A stretch of DNA of 6,085 nucleotides from Peptococcaceae bacterium (GCA_900756555.1 CAAEKP010000137.1:1-6085); one strand, 5' to 3'; positions 1-5,980 are shown, counted from the stretch's first letter. The notes: a model not told the origin generated them from the sequence alone. Numbers and translations are program-made.

Positions 1-1
1 T

Positions 2-310
2 CTGGAACTGGAGCGGGTCATGCAGGAAAAGATTGCCCTGGAATGTGATGGCGTGTTGGTAAGCCCGGTGCTGTATAAAACATTCTGGTATCGGGAGGCG
101 CAGGAGCTGCCGACATTGAGAGGAAAGTTCACCGATTGGATGAAAGGATTAGCAGGGGAACGCTTGAAAGAGTTGCTGGAGCAGCTGCAATCCTTTGCAA
201 CACCAGTCGATAAGGTGGCATATGGGAAGATGCTGGCACAGAACGGACAGCTGCCGCAGGAAAGCCAGTATGCCATGCAATGGTATCGCAGTATTTGGAA
301 TGTAAAGTAG
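2..310 (+). CDS. 3' end of an unrecognised protein-coding gene (5' truncated by window edge)
   Basis: The open frame runs from the window edge to a TAG at 308-310 and gives about 102 C-terminal residues. The upstream codons (Leu-Glu-Leu-Glu-Arg-Val before the first Met at 20) are also open, so that Met is probably internal. The peptide is soluble, charged and probably helical, with a Leu/Glu/Gln-rich stretch (KELLEQLQ) and an aromatic tail (QWYRSIW). There is no membrane segment and no motif I can assign. It is visibly more G/C-rich than the genes that follow. It is followed 20 bases later by a strong terminator, so it is probably the last gene of an upstream transcript unrelated to the permease. 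I do not recognise the family and assign no function. Confidence 0.75.
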   Translation: MELERVMQEKIALECDGVLVSPVLYKTFWYREAQELPTLRGKFTDWMKGLAGERLKELLEQLQSFATPVDKVAYGKMLAQNGQLPQESQYAMQWYRSIWNVK

Positions 311-330
311 AATATAGCTCAGGTAATATG

Positions 331-382
331 AAATAAGTTTCTGTATGAGGAGGAAATACTCAGGCAGAAACTTATTTTTTTT
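331..382 (+). terminator. Rho-independent terminator after the first gene
   Basis: A perfect 13-bp outer stem (331-343 AAATAAGTTTCTG with 365-377) is continued by an inner TGAG/CTCA stem and followed by T residues through 382. It ends the transcript of the upstream gene and insulates the permease promoter. The A-rich left arm could also act weakly on the other strand. Confidence 0.88.
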
Positions 383-412
383 GAGAAATTTTCTGAAAAT
401 TTTTATAAAAGT

Positions 413-426
413 TGTTGTTTGCAACA
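413..426. promoter_or_regulatory. Putative Crp/Fnr-type operator (TGTTG-N4-CAACA) upstream of the permease
   Basis: TGTTGTTTGCAACA is a perfect inverted repeat with 5-bp arms and a 4-base spacer, the same geometry as an FNR box (TTGAT-N4-ATCAA) but with different arm bases. Its centre (419.5) is about 40-41 bases upstream of the start predicted from the TATAAT at 448-453, which is the classical class II activator position. A Crp/Fnr-family gene lies in the same window (4254-4937). That this regulator binds here is inference. Confidence 0.45.
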
Positions 427-440
427 TCCTACTATGGATG
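425..440. repeat. Inverted repeat CATCC-N6-GGATG over the -35 region
   Basis: Perfect 5-bp arms flank the 6-base spacer TACTAT. The repeat overlaps the end of the TGTTG-N4-CAACA box by two bases and covers the place where a -35 hexamer would sit. It could be a repressor or second-regulator site, or a chance repeat. Confidence 0.35.
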
Positions 441-447
441 AGTAACT

Positions 448-453
448 TATAAT
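448..453 (+). promoter_or_regulatory. -10 element (TATAAT) of the putative permease promoter
   Basis: A perfect TATAAT sits 73 bases upstream of the chosen ATG, with predicted start near 460. No good -35 lies 16-18 bases upstream (bases 425-430 are CATCCT), so the promoter probably depends on an activator. The inverted repeat at 413-426 is suitably placed for one. The region is A/T-rich, so the hexamer alone is moderate evidence. Confidence 0.5.
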
Positions 454-526
454 AACAATATCGAAAGACACTCTGGAGTGAAGAAAAAACTAATTATTGA
501 AACGGATAAAAGGAGATAGAAAATCA

Positions 527-1969
527 ATGAGTGGAAAAGCAAAATCAGGAACGGCATTTTGGATACACTCACTAATCATGGTATTGCTTATGTTTAGTGG
601 TTGGTTTATTCCAGAAGGCGCAATTATTACGGAGTATGGCGTCCGTATTGGTATGATATTTTTAGGTTGTGTTTGGGGTTGGGTTTTTGTAGATTTAGTT
701 TGGCCTAGTCTGCTGTCCTTACTGTTCTTAGTATTGGCTGGAATGGGAACGGCCAAGGATGTAGCAGGGCAAGGGTTTGGCAGTGAAATAATTTTATTGG
801 TTATCTTTTTCTCTGTGTTTACAAAATGGTTAGAAGATATTGGTTTAACGAACACAATGGCAAAATGGTTGCTGAGCAGAAAAATCTTAGTAGGAAGACC
901 ATATTTATTCATTTTTATGCTGTTTCTTGTTACTTTTATTTGTGGTTTTTTTGTTGGGATTTATGCAACGATCTTCTTAATGTGGGGGATTTGTTATCGG
1001 ATGCTACATAGTTTAGGATACGAAAAACAAACCAAAGAAGCCACCTTTATTTTACTTGGAGTTGCCTTTGTGAGCATTATGGGTATGACAGTAAAACCCT
1101 GGTCGCCATGGTCTTTGATGGGGGTGAAAGGGTTAGTAACAGCAACGGGTACAAATGTAGAATTCTTGCCGTATAGCTGTTTTATGATTGTAATTTCTTT
1201 AGTAAGTACTTTGCTGTTTATGGCCTTTGGTAAATTCATTATAAAAATTGATGTTAGTAAATTAGAAAATGCAGATCAGACAGCCTTAGCAAAAGATATT
1301 CATGTAACAAAAGAACAAAAATTAGGTGCAATATTATTGTTGTTTTTATTGGTTGCTTTGTATATACCAAGTATCTTGCCAGATGGATTGTTAAAAACAA
1401 TTTTGAAAGCACAGAGTTCTACCGGTGTAGCCATTTTTTTAGTAGTGGTATTGTGTGTGGCTCGCTTTGATGGAAAACCAACGCTAGATTTTATGGCAGT
1501 TGCCAAAGAAGCCGTACCATGGAATATGGTTTGCCTGTTGGCAGCGGTAGGTCCATTAGGAACAGCATTGATGTCTTCTGATACGGGTATTACAAAAGCT
1601 ATTATGGCAATGTTAAAACCAGTTTTGGCAGGACAAAGTCCAATTGCTTTATACATTGTAACGATTTTAATTGCCTGCATATTGACGCAGTTTATGAATA
1701 ACACAATCCTGTTAGTAGTAATGACGCCTATGTTCTGTACTATTAGTGGTATGGTAGGTGCGAATCCGGTTTTAATTGCTGCAATTTTGATTTTTGGTTT
1801 AACTGCTGCTCTGGCTACGCCGGGTGCTAGTTCTCGTGCAGGTCTGGTATTTGGGAATACAGAATGGATGGATGTAAAACAGGTGTATATCCAGACAATT
1901 TTATCTGTAGTTGCGGTGGCAATTACGTTGATTGTAGTAGGACTTCCGTTAGGTGGCATCTTGTTCTAA
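527..1969 (+). CDS. SLC13/DASS-like (divergent) anion permease
   Basis: This is a 480-residue polytopic inner-membrane protein with roughly 11-13 hydrophobic segments. It looks like a sodium- or proton-coupled carrier of the SLC13/ion-transporter superfamily, whose members carry dicarboxylates, citrate, sulfate and similar anions. The C-terminal half shows the family layout most clearly: a hairpin with NNT at 391-393, followed by TPGASSRAG at 431-439 and VFGNTEWMDVKQ. These match the usual SNT and TPPNA-type segments, but with altered residues. The N-terminal half has no recognisable SNT. Instead it has GFFVGIYATIF near 140-150 and MTVKPWSPWS near 187-196, so the substrate may be unusual. I chose the ATG at 527 because AAAAGGAG at 508-515 precedes it by 11 bases. 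The frame is open to a TTG at 497, which lacks a comparable site. The phosphatase-superfamily gene starts 96 bases downstream and is probably cotranscribed. Family confidence is good; the substrate is unknown. Confidence 0.8.
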   Translation: MSGKAKSGTAFWIHSLIMVLLMFSGWFIPEGAIITEYGVRIGMIFLGCVWGWVFVDLVWPSLLSLLFLVLAGMGTAKDVAGQGFGSEIILLVIFFSVFTKWLEDIGLTNTMAKWLLSRKILVGRPYLFIFMLFLVTFICGFFVGIYATIFLMWGICYRMLHSLGYEKQTKEATFILLGVAFVSIMGMTVKPWSPWSLMGVKGLVTATGTNVEFLPYSCFMIVISLVSTLLFMAFGKFIIKIDVSKLENADQTALAKDIHVTKEQKLGAILLLFLLVALYIPSILPDGLLKTILKAQSSTGVAIFLVVVLCVARFDGKPTLDFMAVAKEAVPWNMVCLLAAVGPLGTALMSSDTGITKAIMAMLKPVLAGQSPIALYIVTILIACILTQFMNNTILLVVMTPMFCTISGMVGANPVLIAAILIFGLTAALATPGASSRAGLVFGNTEWMDVKQVYIQTILSVVAVAITLIVVGLPLGGILF

Positions 1970-2004
1970 ACAGAATGGGTGTGCTTAAAATATTAGTAGC
2001 ATAA

Positions 2005-2045
2005 TTTGTTAACAAAAGTTGATTTATCACTTTTAATTATTAAAA
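2005..2045. repeat. Cluster of palindromes between permease and phosphatase genes
   Basis: Three adjacent inverted repeats occur here. TTTGTTAACAAA (2005-2016) is a perfect 12-bp palindrome. AAAAG/CTTTT with TGAT/ATCA (2014-2034) forms a hairpin with one bulged T. TTTTAAT-T-ATTAAAA (2031-2045) is perfect. The DNA is very A/T-rich, so some symmetry is expected by chance. The hairpins are weak, without G/C stems, so they may tune read-through or mRNA stability rather than terminate fully. Confidence 0.45.
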
Positions 2046-2049
2046 TTTA

Positions 2050-2057
2050 AAAGGAGG
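2050..2057 (+). promoter_or_regulatory. Strong ribosome binding site for the phosphatase-superfamily gene
   Basis: AAAGGAGG lies 8 bases before the ATG at 2066. This is a near-perfect Shine-Dalgarno sequence at optimal spacing. It fixes the start codon and fits the high-expression codon use of the gene. Confidence 0.88.
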
Positions 2058-2065
2058 ATGTTGTT

Positions 2066-4069
2066 ATGTCTAGCAACAAAGTATTCGTCATTGGGTTAGA
2101 TGGCATGGACCCAAGCCTGACCAAAAAATATATGGATCAGGGCAAGATGCCAAATGTAAAAAAATTAGTAGAAGCCGGCGCTTGTCGGGAAGATTTAGTA
2201 ATGTTGGGTGGCCATCCAACTGTAACACCACCAATGTGGACAACTCTGGCTACTGGTGCTAATCCTGGTACCCATGGTATCACTTGTTTCTGGAATCAGG
2301 ATCCAGATAGTCTGGACACCATCATGTATAATCTGGACTCCAGAATGTGCAAAGCAGAACAGTTATGGAATGTAACTGCAGAAGCTGGTAAAAAAACATT
2401 AGTATGGCATTGGCCTGGTTCTTCCTGGCCTGCATCTTCTGATAGCCCAAATCTGTATGTTGTTGATGGTGCTCAGCCAGCAGCTGTACAGATGAGCAGT
2501 GCTAATGTGGACTTTGAAAAATATATTATTGCAAGCAAAGATTTTAAAGAAGTATTATATCGTCCAAAATTCATTAATAAAACCGGCGCGGGCTGTGTTA
2601 TTGAAGAATTAGAAGAAGAAAACGATGATGCTCTGGCAAGTGGCCGTTTGAACCGTCATAAAATGAATCAGCTTACAAATGTTGAATTGTCTCACGCACA
2701 GGGTGAAGTAGGCTTAGATACGCCTCCATTTGACCTGATTAACTCTCCAATCAAAGAAGCACACGGCTGGGCAAATGCTCCAGAAGGCGCTCTGGAATTT
2801 ACCATTGTAACCTCTGGTGGTTTAACCAGACGTCCAGCATTGATTCTGAAAAATGCGCAGGGTGAATATGATACCGTTGCTGTTTATCTGAGCAAAAAAG
2901 AAGAACAGCCATATGCTACTATGAAACAGGGCGAACTGGTTATGAATACCATGGACAAAGTAAATGTTGATGGCAATAATGTAGATGTAACCCGTTCTTT
3001 TAAAGCACTGGAAATCGCAAAAGATGGTTCTCAGGTTCGTATGTGGACCAGTACCGCTTATGATGTACACAATGATAACAGATGGCATCCAACCAGCATT
3101 TATCAGGATGTAATCAATAATGTTGGTTATGTACCACCATTCACTCAATTGGGTGGCAAAAACTATGAATTTTCTACCGAATTATTACAGCCAGTATGGA
3201 GAAACTATATGCATTGGCAGGCTGATGCTCTGAACTATATGATTGAAAAACAGGGTATGGAAGTTATCTTCTCTCATCTGCACATGATTGATGCACAGGG
3301 TCATATTTTCTGGCACTATGCACATGACGCTCATGAAACAGACCACAATGTACCTGCTGACTATGAAAAACTGATTGAAAAATGTTATATGGATGCAGAT
3401 GAATACATTGGCAGTTTCGTGCATCTGTTAGAAAAAGACTGGACCTTAATGGTAGTATCTGACCATGGCTTACTGGTACGTGAAGATGTTCCACCACTGC
3501 TGGGCGATCCAGGTGGCGTAAGTGTTCGTGTAATGGAAGAATTAGGGTTCACTGCTGTTAAAAAAGATGAAAACGGTAATGACCTGCGTGAAATCGACTG
3601 GGAACACACCAAAGCATTGGCTGTTCGTGGTGACCACATCTGGATTAACCTGAAAGGTAGAGATGCACACGGTATTGTAGAACCAGAAGATAAATATAAA
3701 GTAGAAGATGAAATTATTGATGCATTGTATGGTTATCGTGACCCAAGAACAAACAGCCGTATTGTAAGTTTGGTACTGCGTAATCGTGATGCTGTATTGT
3801 TGGGTATGAATGGCCCAGAATGCGGTGACCTGGTATTCTTCTTAAAAGAAGGGAATAACCGTGTACATGCCGATGCATTGTCCACATCTATCGCTTGCTG
3901 TGATTCTTCCTTATCTCCAATTTTCATCGGTGCTGGCGCTGGTCTGAAAAAAGGCTATACAGATCGTGTAATTCGGGAAGCCGATATTGCGCCTACCATT
4001 GCTGCATTGTTGGATGTAAGAATGCCAGCGCAGTGTGAAGGTGCACCTGTATATCAGATTATTGAATAA
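2066..4069 (+). CDS. Cytoplasmic alkaline-phosphatase-superfamily hydrolase (type I phosphodiesterase / nucleotide pyrophosphatase-like)
   Basis: This 667-residue protein has the two-metal hydrolase fold of the alkaline phosphatase superfamily. Expected metal ligands are visible: D12 in VIGLDGMD, D409 and H413 in HMIDAQGH, D466-H467 in VVSDHG, and probably H601 in RVHAD. The nucleophile should be T54 in HPTVTPPMW, followed by TTLATGANPGTHGI, as in nucleotide pyrophosphatases and phosphonoacetate hydrolases. A Thr, rather than the C/S-x-P-x-R of sulfatases, argues for phosphate-ester or phosphonate cleavage. The C-terminal READIAPTIAALLD is typical of the superfamily. Residues about 150-380 form a long insertion between core blocks, probably a substrate-selecting cap. 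There is no signal peptide, so it acts in the cytoplasm, probably on something imported by the permease upstream. Arginine codons are mostly CGT (16 of 25), unlike the neighbours, which suggests high expression. The exact substrate cannot be read from sequence; it could also be a phosphoglycerate-mutase-like or transferase member. Confidence 0.87.
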   Translation: MSSNKVFVIGLDGMDPSLTKKYMDQGKMPNVKKLVEAGACREDLVMLGGHPTVTPPMWTTLATGANPGTHGITCFWNQDPDSLDTIMYNLDSRMCKAEQLWNVTAEAGKKTLVWHWPGSSWPASSDSPNLYVVDGAQPAAVQMSSANVDFEKYIIASKDFKEVLYRPKFINKTGAGCVIEELEEENDDALASGRLNRHKMNQLTNVELSHAQGEVGLDTPPFDLINSPIKEAHGWANAPEGALEFTIVTSGGLTRRPALILKNAQGEYDTVAVYLSKKEEQPYATMKQGELVMNTMDKVNVDGNNVDVTRSFKALEIAKDGSQVRMWTSTAYDVHNDNRWHPTSIYQDVINNVGYVPPFTQLGGKNYEFSTELLQPVWRNYMHWQADALNYMIEKQGMEVIFSHLHMIDAQGHIFWHYAHDAHETDHNVPADYEKLIEKCYMDADEYIGSFVHLLEKDWTLMVVSDHGLLVREDVPPLLGDPGGVSVRVMEELGFTAVKKDENGNDLREIDWEHTKALAVRGDHIWINLKGRDAHGIVEPEDKYKVEDEIIDALYGYRDPRTNSRIVSLVLRNRDAVLLGMNGPECGDLVFFLKEGNNRVHADALSTSIACCDSSLSPIFIGAGAGLKKGYTDRVIREADIAPTIAALLDVRMPAQCEGAPVYQIIE

Positions 4070-4100
4070 GAAAAGTTAGTTCAATAGAATAGTGTTATGT

Positions 4101-4149
4101 AAAAGCCTGTACTGCCGAACCATATATGGTTTGCGGTGCAGGCTTTTTT
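4101..4149 (+). terminator. Rho-independent terminator after the phosphatase gene
   Basis: AAAAGCCTG (4101-4109) pairs with CAGGCTTTT. Inside it a second stem, ACTGC with GCGGT and AACCAT with ATGGTT, extends the hairpin with a small bulge. A run of six T follows at 4144-4149. It closes the permease-phosphatase transcript before the regulator promoter. Confidence 0.92.
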
Positions 4150-4164
4150 CTGTTTAATAGGCTG

Positions 4165-4193
4165 TTTACAATAATACTGAAAAACGTTATAAT
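4165..4193 (+). promoter_or_regulatory. Sigma-70 type promoter of the Crp/Fnr regulator
   Basis: TTTACA (4165-4170), a 17-base spacer and a perfect TATAAT (4188-4193) predict a start near 4200 and a leader of about 54 bases. It lies just after the terminator, so the regulator is its own transcription unit. It is close to consensus, which suggests steady expression. I see no clear full inverted-repeat operator here, only a TGTTG half-site at 4223-4227. Confidence 0.72.
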
Positions 4194-4253
4194 AAATACG
4201 ATAAAGTGTGGTAATGGAAATCTGTTGCGGAAAAAGAGGAGTGAGGGAAAATT

Positions 4254-4937
4254 ATGGAGGTACAGGAAATCCTGCCTTATATTGAGTTAGAATCTGATAT
4301 AGAGCCGTTTCGTGTATTTTGTTTAGAACATTGTTATAAAAAAGAAATAATACATAAAGGTAGCACAATAGCGCAGCCGGAAAGCGGCATCTGCTGTTTT
4401 TTACATACAGGCTGTTTAAAAGTATTTTTTAGTACAGAAAATGGTTCAGAACGGCTTATGTGGTTTTTAGAGAGCGGCAATTTATTACCTACAGGATCGG
4501 GTCGAAATTTTTGTAAACGCATCGTGGCTGATACAGATTCTGAATTACTGTATGTTACATACGATGATATTTATCAGTTTGTACTGCAAAGTAAAGAAAA
4601 TTTTTTCAGTATCGTGGAGCAGTATCAAAAACGACAGTTGTTGTGTATTCAGGGGCAATTGAAGGAAATTGAGGAGAGCAGTGGTATAAAAGTGTTGAAA
4701 TTTTTATACCAAAGCGCGGCACTTTACGGGAAAAAGACAGCAGATGGAGTATTAATTGAAAACTTACCTAGCCGCAGCGATATAGCTTCCCATATTGGTG
4801 TGCATCGCAGTAATGTAACACGATATATTTCTAATTTAGAAAAAGAAGGCGTGTTTGAAAAAATCGGTAAAATGTTGTTGGTGAAAGATATGCAGCGGTT
4901 GCAAGAACTGTTGGAAGAGGAAATGAACAAAGAATAA
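4254..4937 (+). CDS. Crp/Fnr-family transcriptional regulator
   Basis: This 227-residue protein has the Crp/Fnr plan. A beta-roll sensor domain spans about residues 25-110, a long dimer helix about 112-140, and a C-terminal winged helix-turn-helix about 172-210. The HTH (SRSDIASHIGVHRSNVTRYI) aligns with the CRP recognition helix: the two key Arg positions are kept (R185, R190), but the Glu that reads TGTGA/TTGAT is replaced by Ser, so an altered operator is expected. The sensor lacks the canonical cAMP phosphate-binding GE...R-S/T-A signature. Its cysteines (C23, C27, C47, C48, C54, C87, C131) do not follow the FNR iron-sulfur spacing, so the effector is unknown. The ATG at 4254 is preceded by AGAGGAG and GTGAGGG (4235-4247). 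The adjacent permease-phosphatase unit, with a Crp/Fnr-geometry box upstream, is the likeliest target; this is inference. Confidence 0.88.
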   Translation: MEVQEILPYIELESDIEPFRVFCLEHCYKKEIIHKGSTIAQPESGICCFLHTGCLKVFFSTENGSERLMWFLESGNLLPTGSGRNFCKRIVADTDSELLYVTYDDIYQFVLQSKENFFSIVEQYQKRQLLCIQGQLKEIEESSGIKVLKFLYQSAALYGKKTADGVLIENLPSRSDIASHIGVHRSNVTRYISNLEKEGVFEKIGKMLLVKDMQRLQELLEEEMNKE

Positions 4938-4969
4938 GATTCGTGTGTATCTGTGTATAGACAAAACAA

Positions 4970-5014
4970 AAAAAGTCCGATATACTGTCAACAGACAAGT
5001 ATACCGGACTTTTT
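4970..5014. terminator. Bidirectional terminator shared by regulator (+) and tRNA-Leu (-)
   Basis: The left arm 4970-4986 (AAAAAGTCCG, A, TATACT) pairs with the right arm 4998-5014 (AGTATA, C, CGGACTTTTT), with one A/C mismatch and an 11-base loop. It gives five T on the plus strand and seven T on the minus strand, so it can stop both converging transcripts. Confidence 0.9.
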
Positions 5015-5016
5015 AA

Positions 5017-5098
5017 TGCGGTTGACGGGACTTGAACCCGTACCCATTGCTGGACACGCACCTCAAGCGTGCGCGTATGCCGATTCCGCCACAACCGC
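5017..5098 (-). tRNA. tRNA-Leu (anticodon GAG)
   Basis: Read on the minus strand, the 82-base gene folds as a class II tRNA. The acceptor stem is GCGGTTG with CAACCGC and the discriminator is A. The anticodon stem CACGC/GCGTG encloses loop TTGAGGT, giving GAG at 5062-5064 (reads CUC/CUU leucine codons). A long variable arm follows, then a TPsiC arm with ACGGG, GTTCAAG and CCCGT. The CCA end is not encoded (the next bases are TTA), so it must be added after transcription. It lies alone between two plus-strand genes and ends at the shared hairpin. Confidence 0.96.
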
Positions 5099-5119
5099 AC
5101 ATATTAATTTGACCATAAT

Positions 5120-5148
5120 AGGATAGCATAAAAGGCTAAAAAACGCAA
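5120..5148 (-). promoter_or_regulatory. Putative promoter of tRNA-Leu
   Basis: On the minus strand TTGCGT (5148-5143), a 17-base spacer and TATCCT (5125-5120) sit about 20 bases before the mature tRNA 5' end. Spacing and position suit a tRNA promoter with a short 5' leader; the hexamers are each two mismatches from consensus. Confidence 0.5.
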
Positions 5149-5178
5149 GACTTTTTATATTGGGAATGGGGTAGTTAC

Positions 5179-5838
5179 ATGGGGAACAGAAATGTTAAGA
5201 AAGAAAAGCAAGGCAATACAGCGTCTTATCAGCGAGAAATGTTGCGAAATAATATAGCTTTATTGCAGCAGAAACAGATTCCAGAAAGCTGGCCAGAGCT
5301 AATCGTCCAGAAGCCACTGGCGATAAAAGAGGAAGTAATCGGCTATTGTGGTTACTGTTTGTTAGCGTATGACTGGATTCAACCATTAGCACAATGGATT
5401 GGAAATCGCCCATGTTTGGAAATCATGTGTGGCTCAGGTTCCTTATCCAAAGGACTGCAAAATTGTGGAGTAAAAGTTCAAGCTACCGATGATCATAGCT
5501 GGATGAAAAATCATGCGATTTCGTGGTTTGTAGATTCCTGGACGGAGATTGAACAGCAAAATGCAGTAGCTGCTATTGAAAAATATGGTCAGAAAGTCGA
5601 TTTTGTTATCTGTTCCTGGCCTTTTAGCAGCGAAGATTGCTATCAGGCGTTGTTAAAGATGCGCGAAACGAATCCGACAGCACGAATGATTTATATTGGA
5701 GAGTGGCGCAGTGGAGCTAACGCCAGTGATTCATTTTTCAATGCTGCGGAATTTGTGGAGGATGAAAGTTTTGTGCAAGCAGTGCAGCGGTTCAAGTCGC
5801 TCTGTGGAAATAGTGATAAACTATATTTGCTTAAATAG
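5179..5838 (+). CDS. Class I SAM-dependent methyltransferase-like protein
   Basis: This 219-residue soluble protein looks like a Rossmann-fold methyltransferase. Motif I is L80-E-I-M-C-G-S-G-S, the SAM-binding glycine loop. An acidic pair D104-D105 follows the second strand, where the ribose-binding acid is expected. Motif IV is VDFVICSWPF at 140-149, with D141 and the SWPF block in the place of the catalytic D/N-P-P-Y/F of many members. The N-terminal about 75 residues are charged and helical and may recognise the substrate. The start at 5179 is preceded by GGGG (5168-5171), a weak ribosome binding site. The next internal Met is at residue 21. There is no clear promoter of its own and no terminator before the rRNA promoters. 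The substrate is unknown; the rRNA proximity does not by itself show RNA modification. Confidence 0.65.
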   Translation: MGNRNVKKEKQGNTASYQREMLRNNIALLQQKQIPESWPELIVQKPLAIKEEVIGYCGYCLLAYDWIQPLAQWIGNRPCLEIMCGSGSLSKGLQNCGVKVQATDDHSWMKNHAISWFVDSWTEIEQQNAVAAIEKYGQKVDFVICSWPFSSEDCYQALLKMRETNPTARMIYIGEWRSGANASDSFFNAAEFVEDESFVQAVQRFKSLCGNSDKLYLLK

Positions 5839-5860
5839 CATGCTGTGCAGAGGAAAGCAA

Positions 5861-5885
5861 AAAGGTAAAAAAGAATAAAAAAAGA
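5861..5885 (+). promoter_or_regulatory. A-tract UP-like element upstream of rRNA promoter P1
   Basis: Runs of A (AAAAAGG, TAAAAAAG, ATAAAAAAAG) directly precede the P1 -35 box, as in the UP elements that raise rRNA promoter strength by contacting the RNA polymerase alpha subunit. The sequence is A-rich but not a strict consensus. Confidence 0.45.
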
Positions 5886-5886
5886 G

Positions 5887-5915
5887 TTGACAAAAGGGAG
5901 GAAAGCTGATAATAT
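5887..5915 (+). promoter_or_regulatory. rRNA operon promoter P1
   Basis: A perfect TTGACA (5887-5892), a 17-base spacer and TAATAT (5910-5915) give a predicted start near 5922. It lies 49 bases after the methyltransferase stop codon and faces the window's right edge. Confidence 0.85.
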
Positions 5916-5944
5916 ATATCAAGTCGTCAGCAGGGCACACCAGA

Positions 5945-5980
5945 CAATCTCAAATCTAGTAAGATTTGTTGAAAAGATTG
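5945..5980 (+). repeat. Nested hairpin between the tandem rRNA promoters
   Basis: An inner perfect stem CAAATCT (5951-5957) with AGATTTG (5962-5968) and loop AGTA is enclosed by CAATCT (5945-5950) with AGATTG (5975-5980). There is no T run after it, so it is not a terminator. It would form only in RNA started at P1. Confidence 0.55.

Noticed and set aside
344..364. AGGAGG-like sequence (348-354) as a ribosome binding site
   Set aside because: It lies in the loop of the terminator hairpin and no open frame of useful length starts after it.
497..526. TTG at 497 as the permease start
   Set aside because: It would add ten charged residues; the good ribosome binding site at 508-515 lies inside that extension and is correctly spaced for the ATG at 527.
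490..912. 140-residue minus-strand open frame opposite the permease start
   Set aside because: It is an antisense shadow of a hydrophobic gene with no recognisable motif; the plus-strand reading explains the region.
1300..1959. 219-residue minus-strand open frame opposite the permease
   Set aside because: It lies wholly within the permease coding strand, has a low-complexity Ile/Thr/Ala/Asn composition typical of antisense shadow, and shows no domain or ribosome binding site.
2019..2046. TTGATT-N16-TAAAAT as a separate promoter for the hydrolase
   Set aside because: The predicted start would fall on the ribosome binding site at 2050-2057, and the A/T-rich sequence gives such matches by chance.
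2066..4069. Sulfatase assignment for the hydrolase
   Set aside because: There is no C/S-x-P-x-R formylglycine motif; the nucleophile position is Thr, as in phosphodiesterases and phosphonate hydrolases.
5109..5137. TTGACC as the -35 of a plus-strand promoter for the methyltransferase
   Set aside because: No -10 hexamer lies 16-18 bases downstream; the interval is better explained by the minus-strand tRNA promoter.
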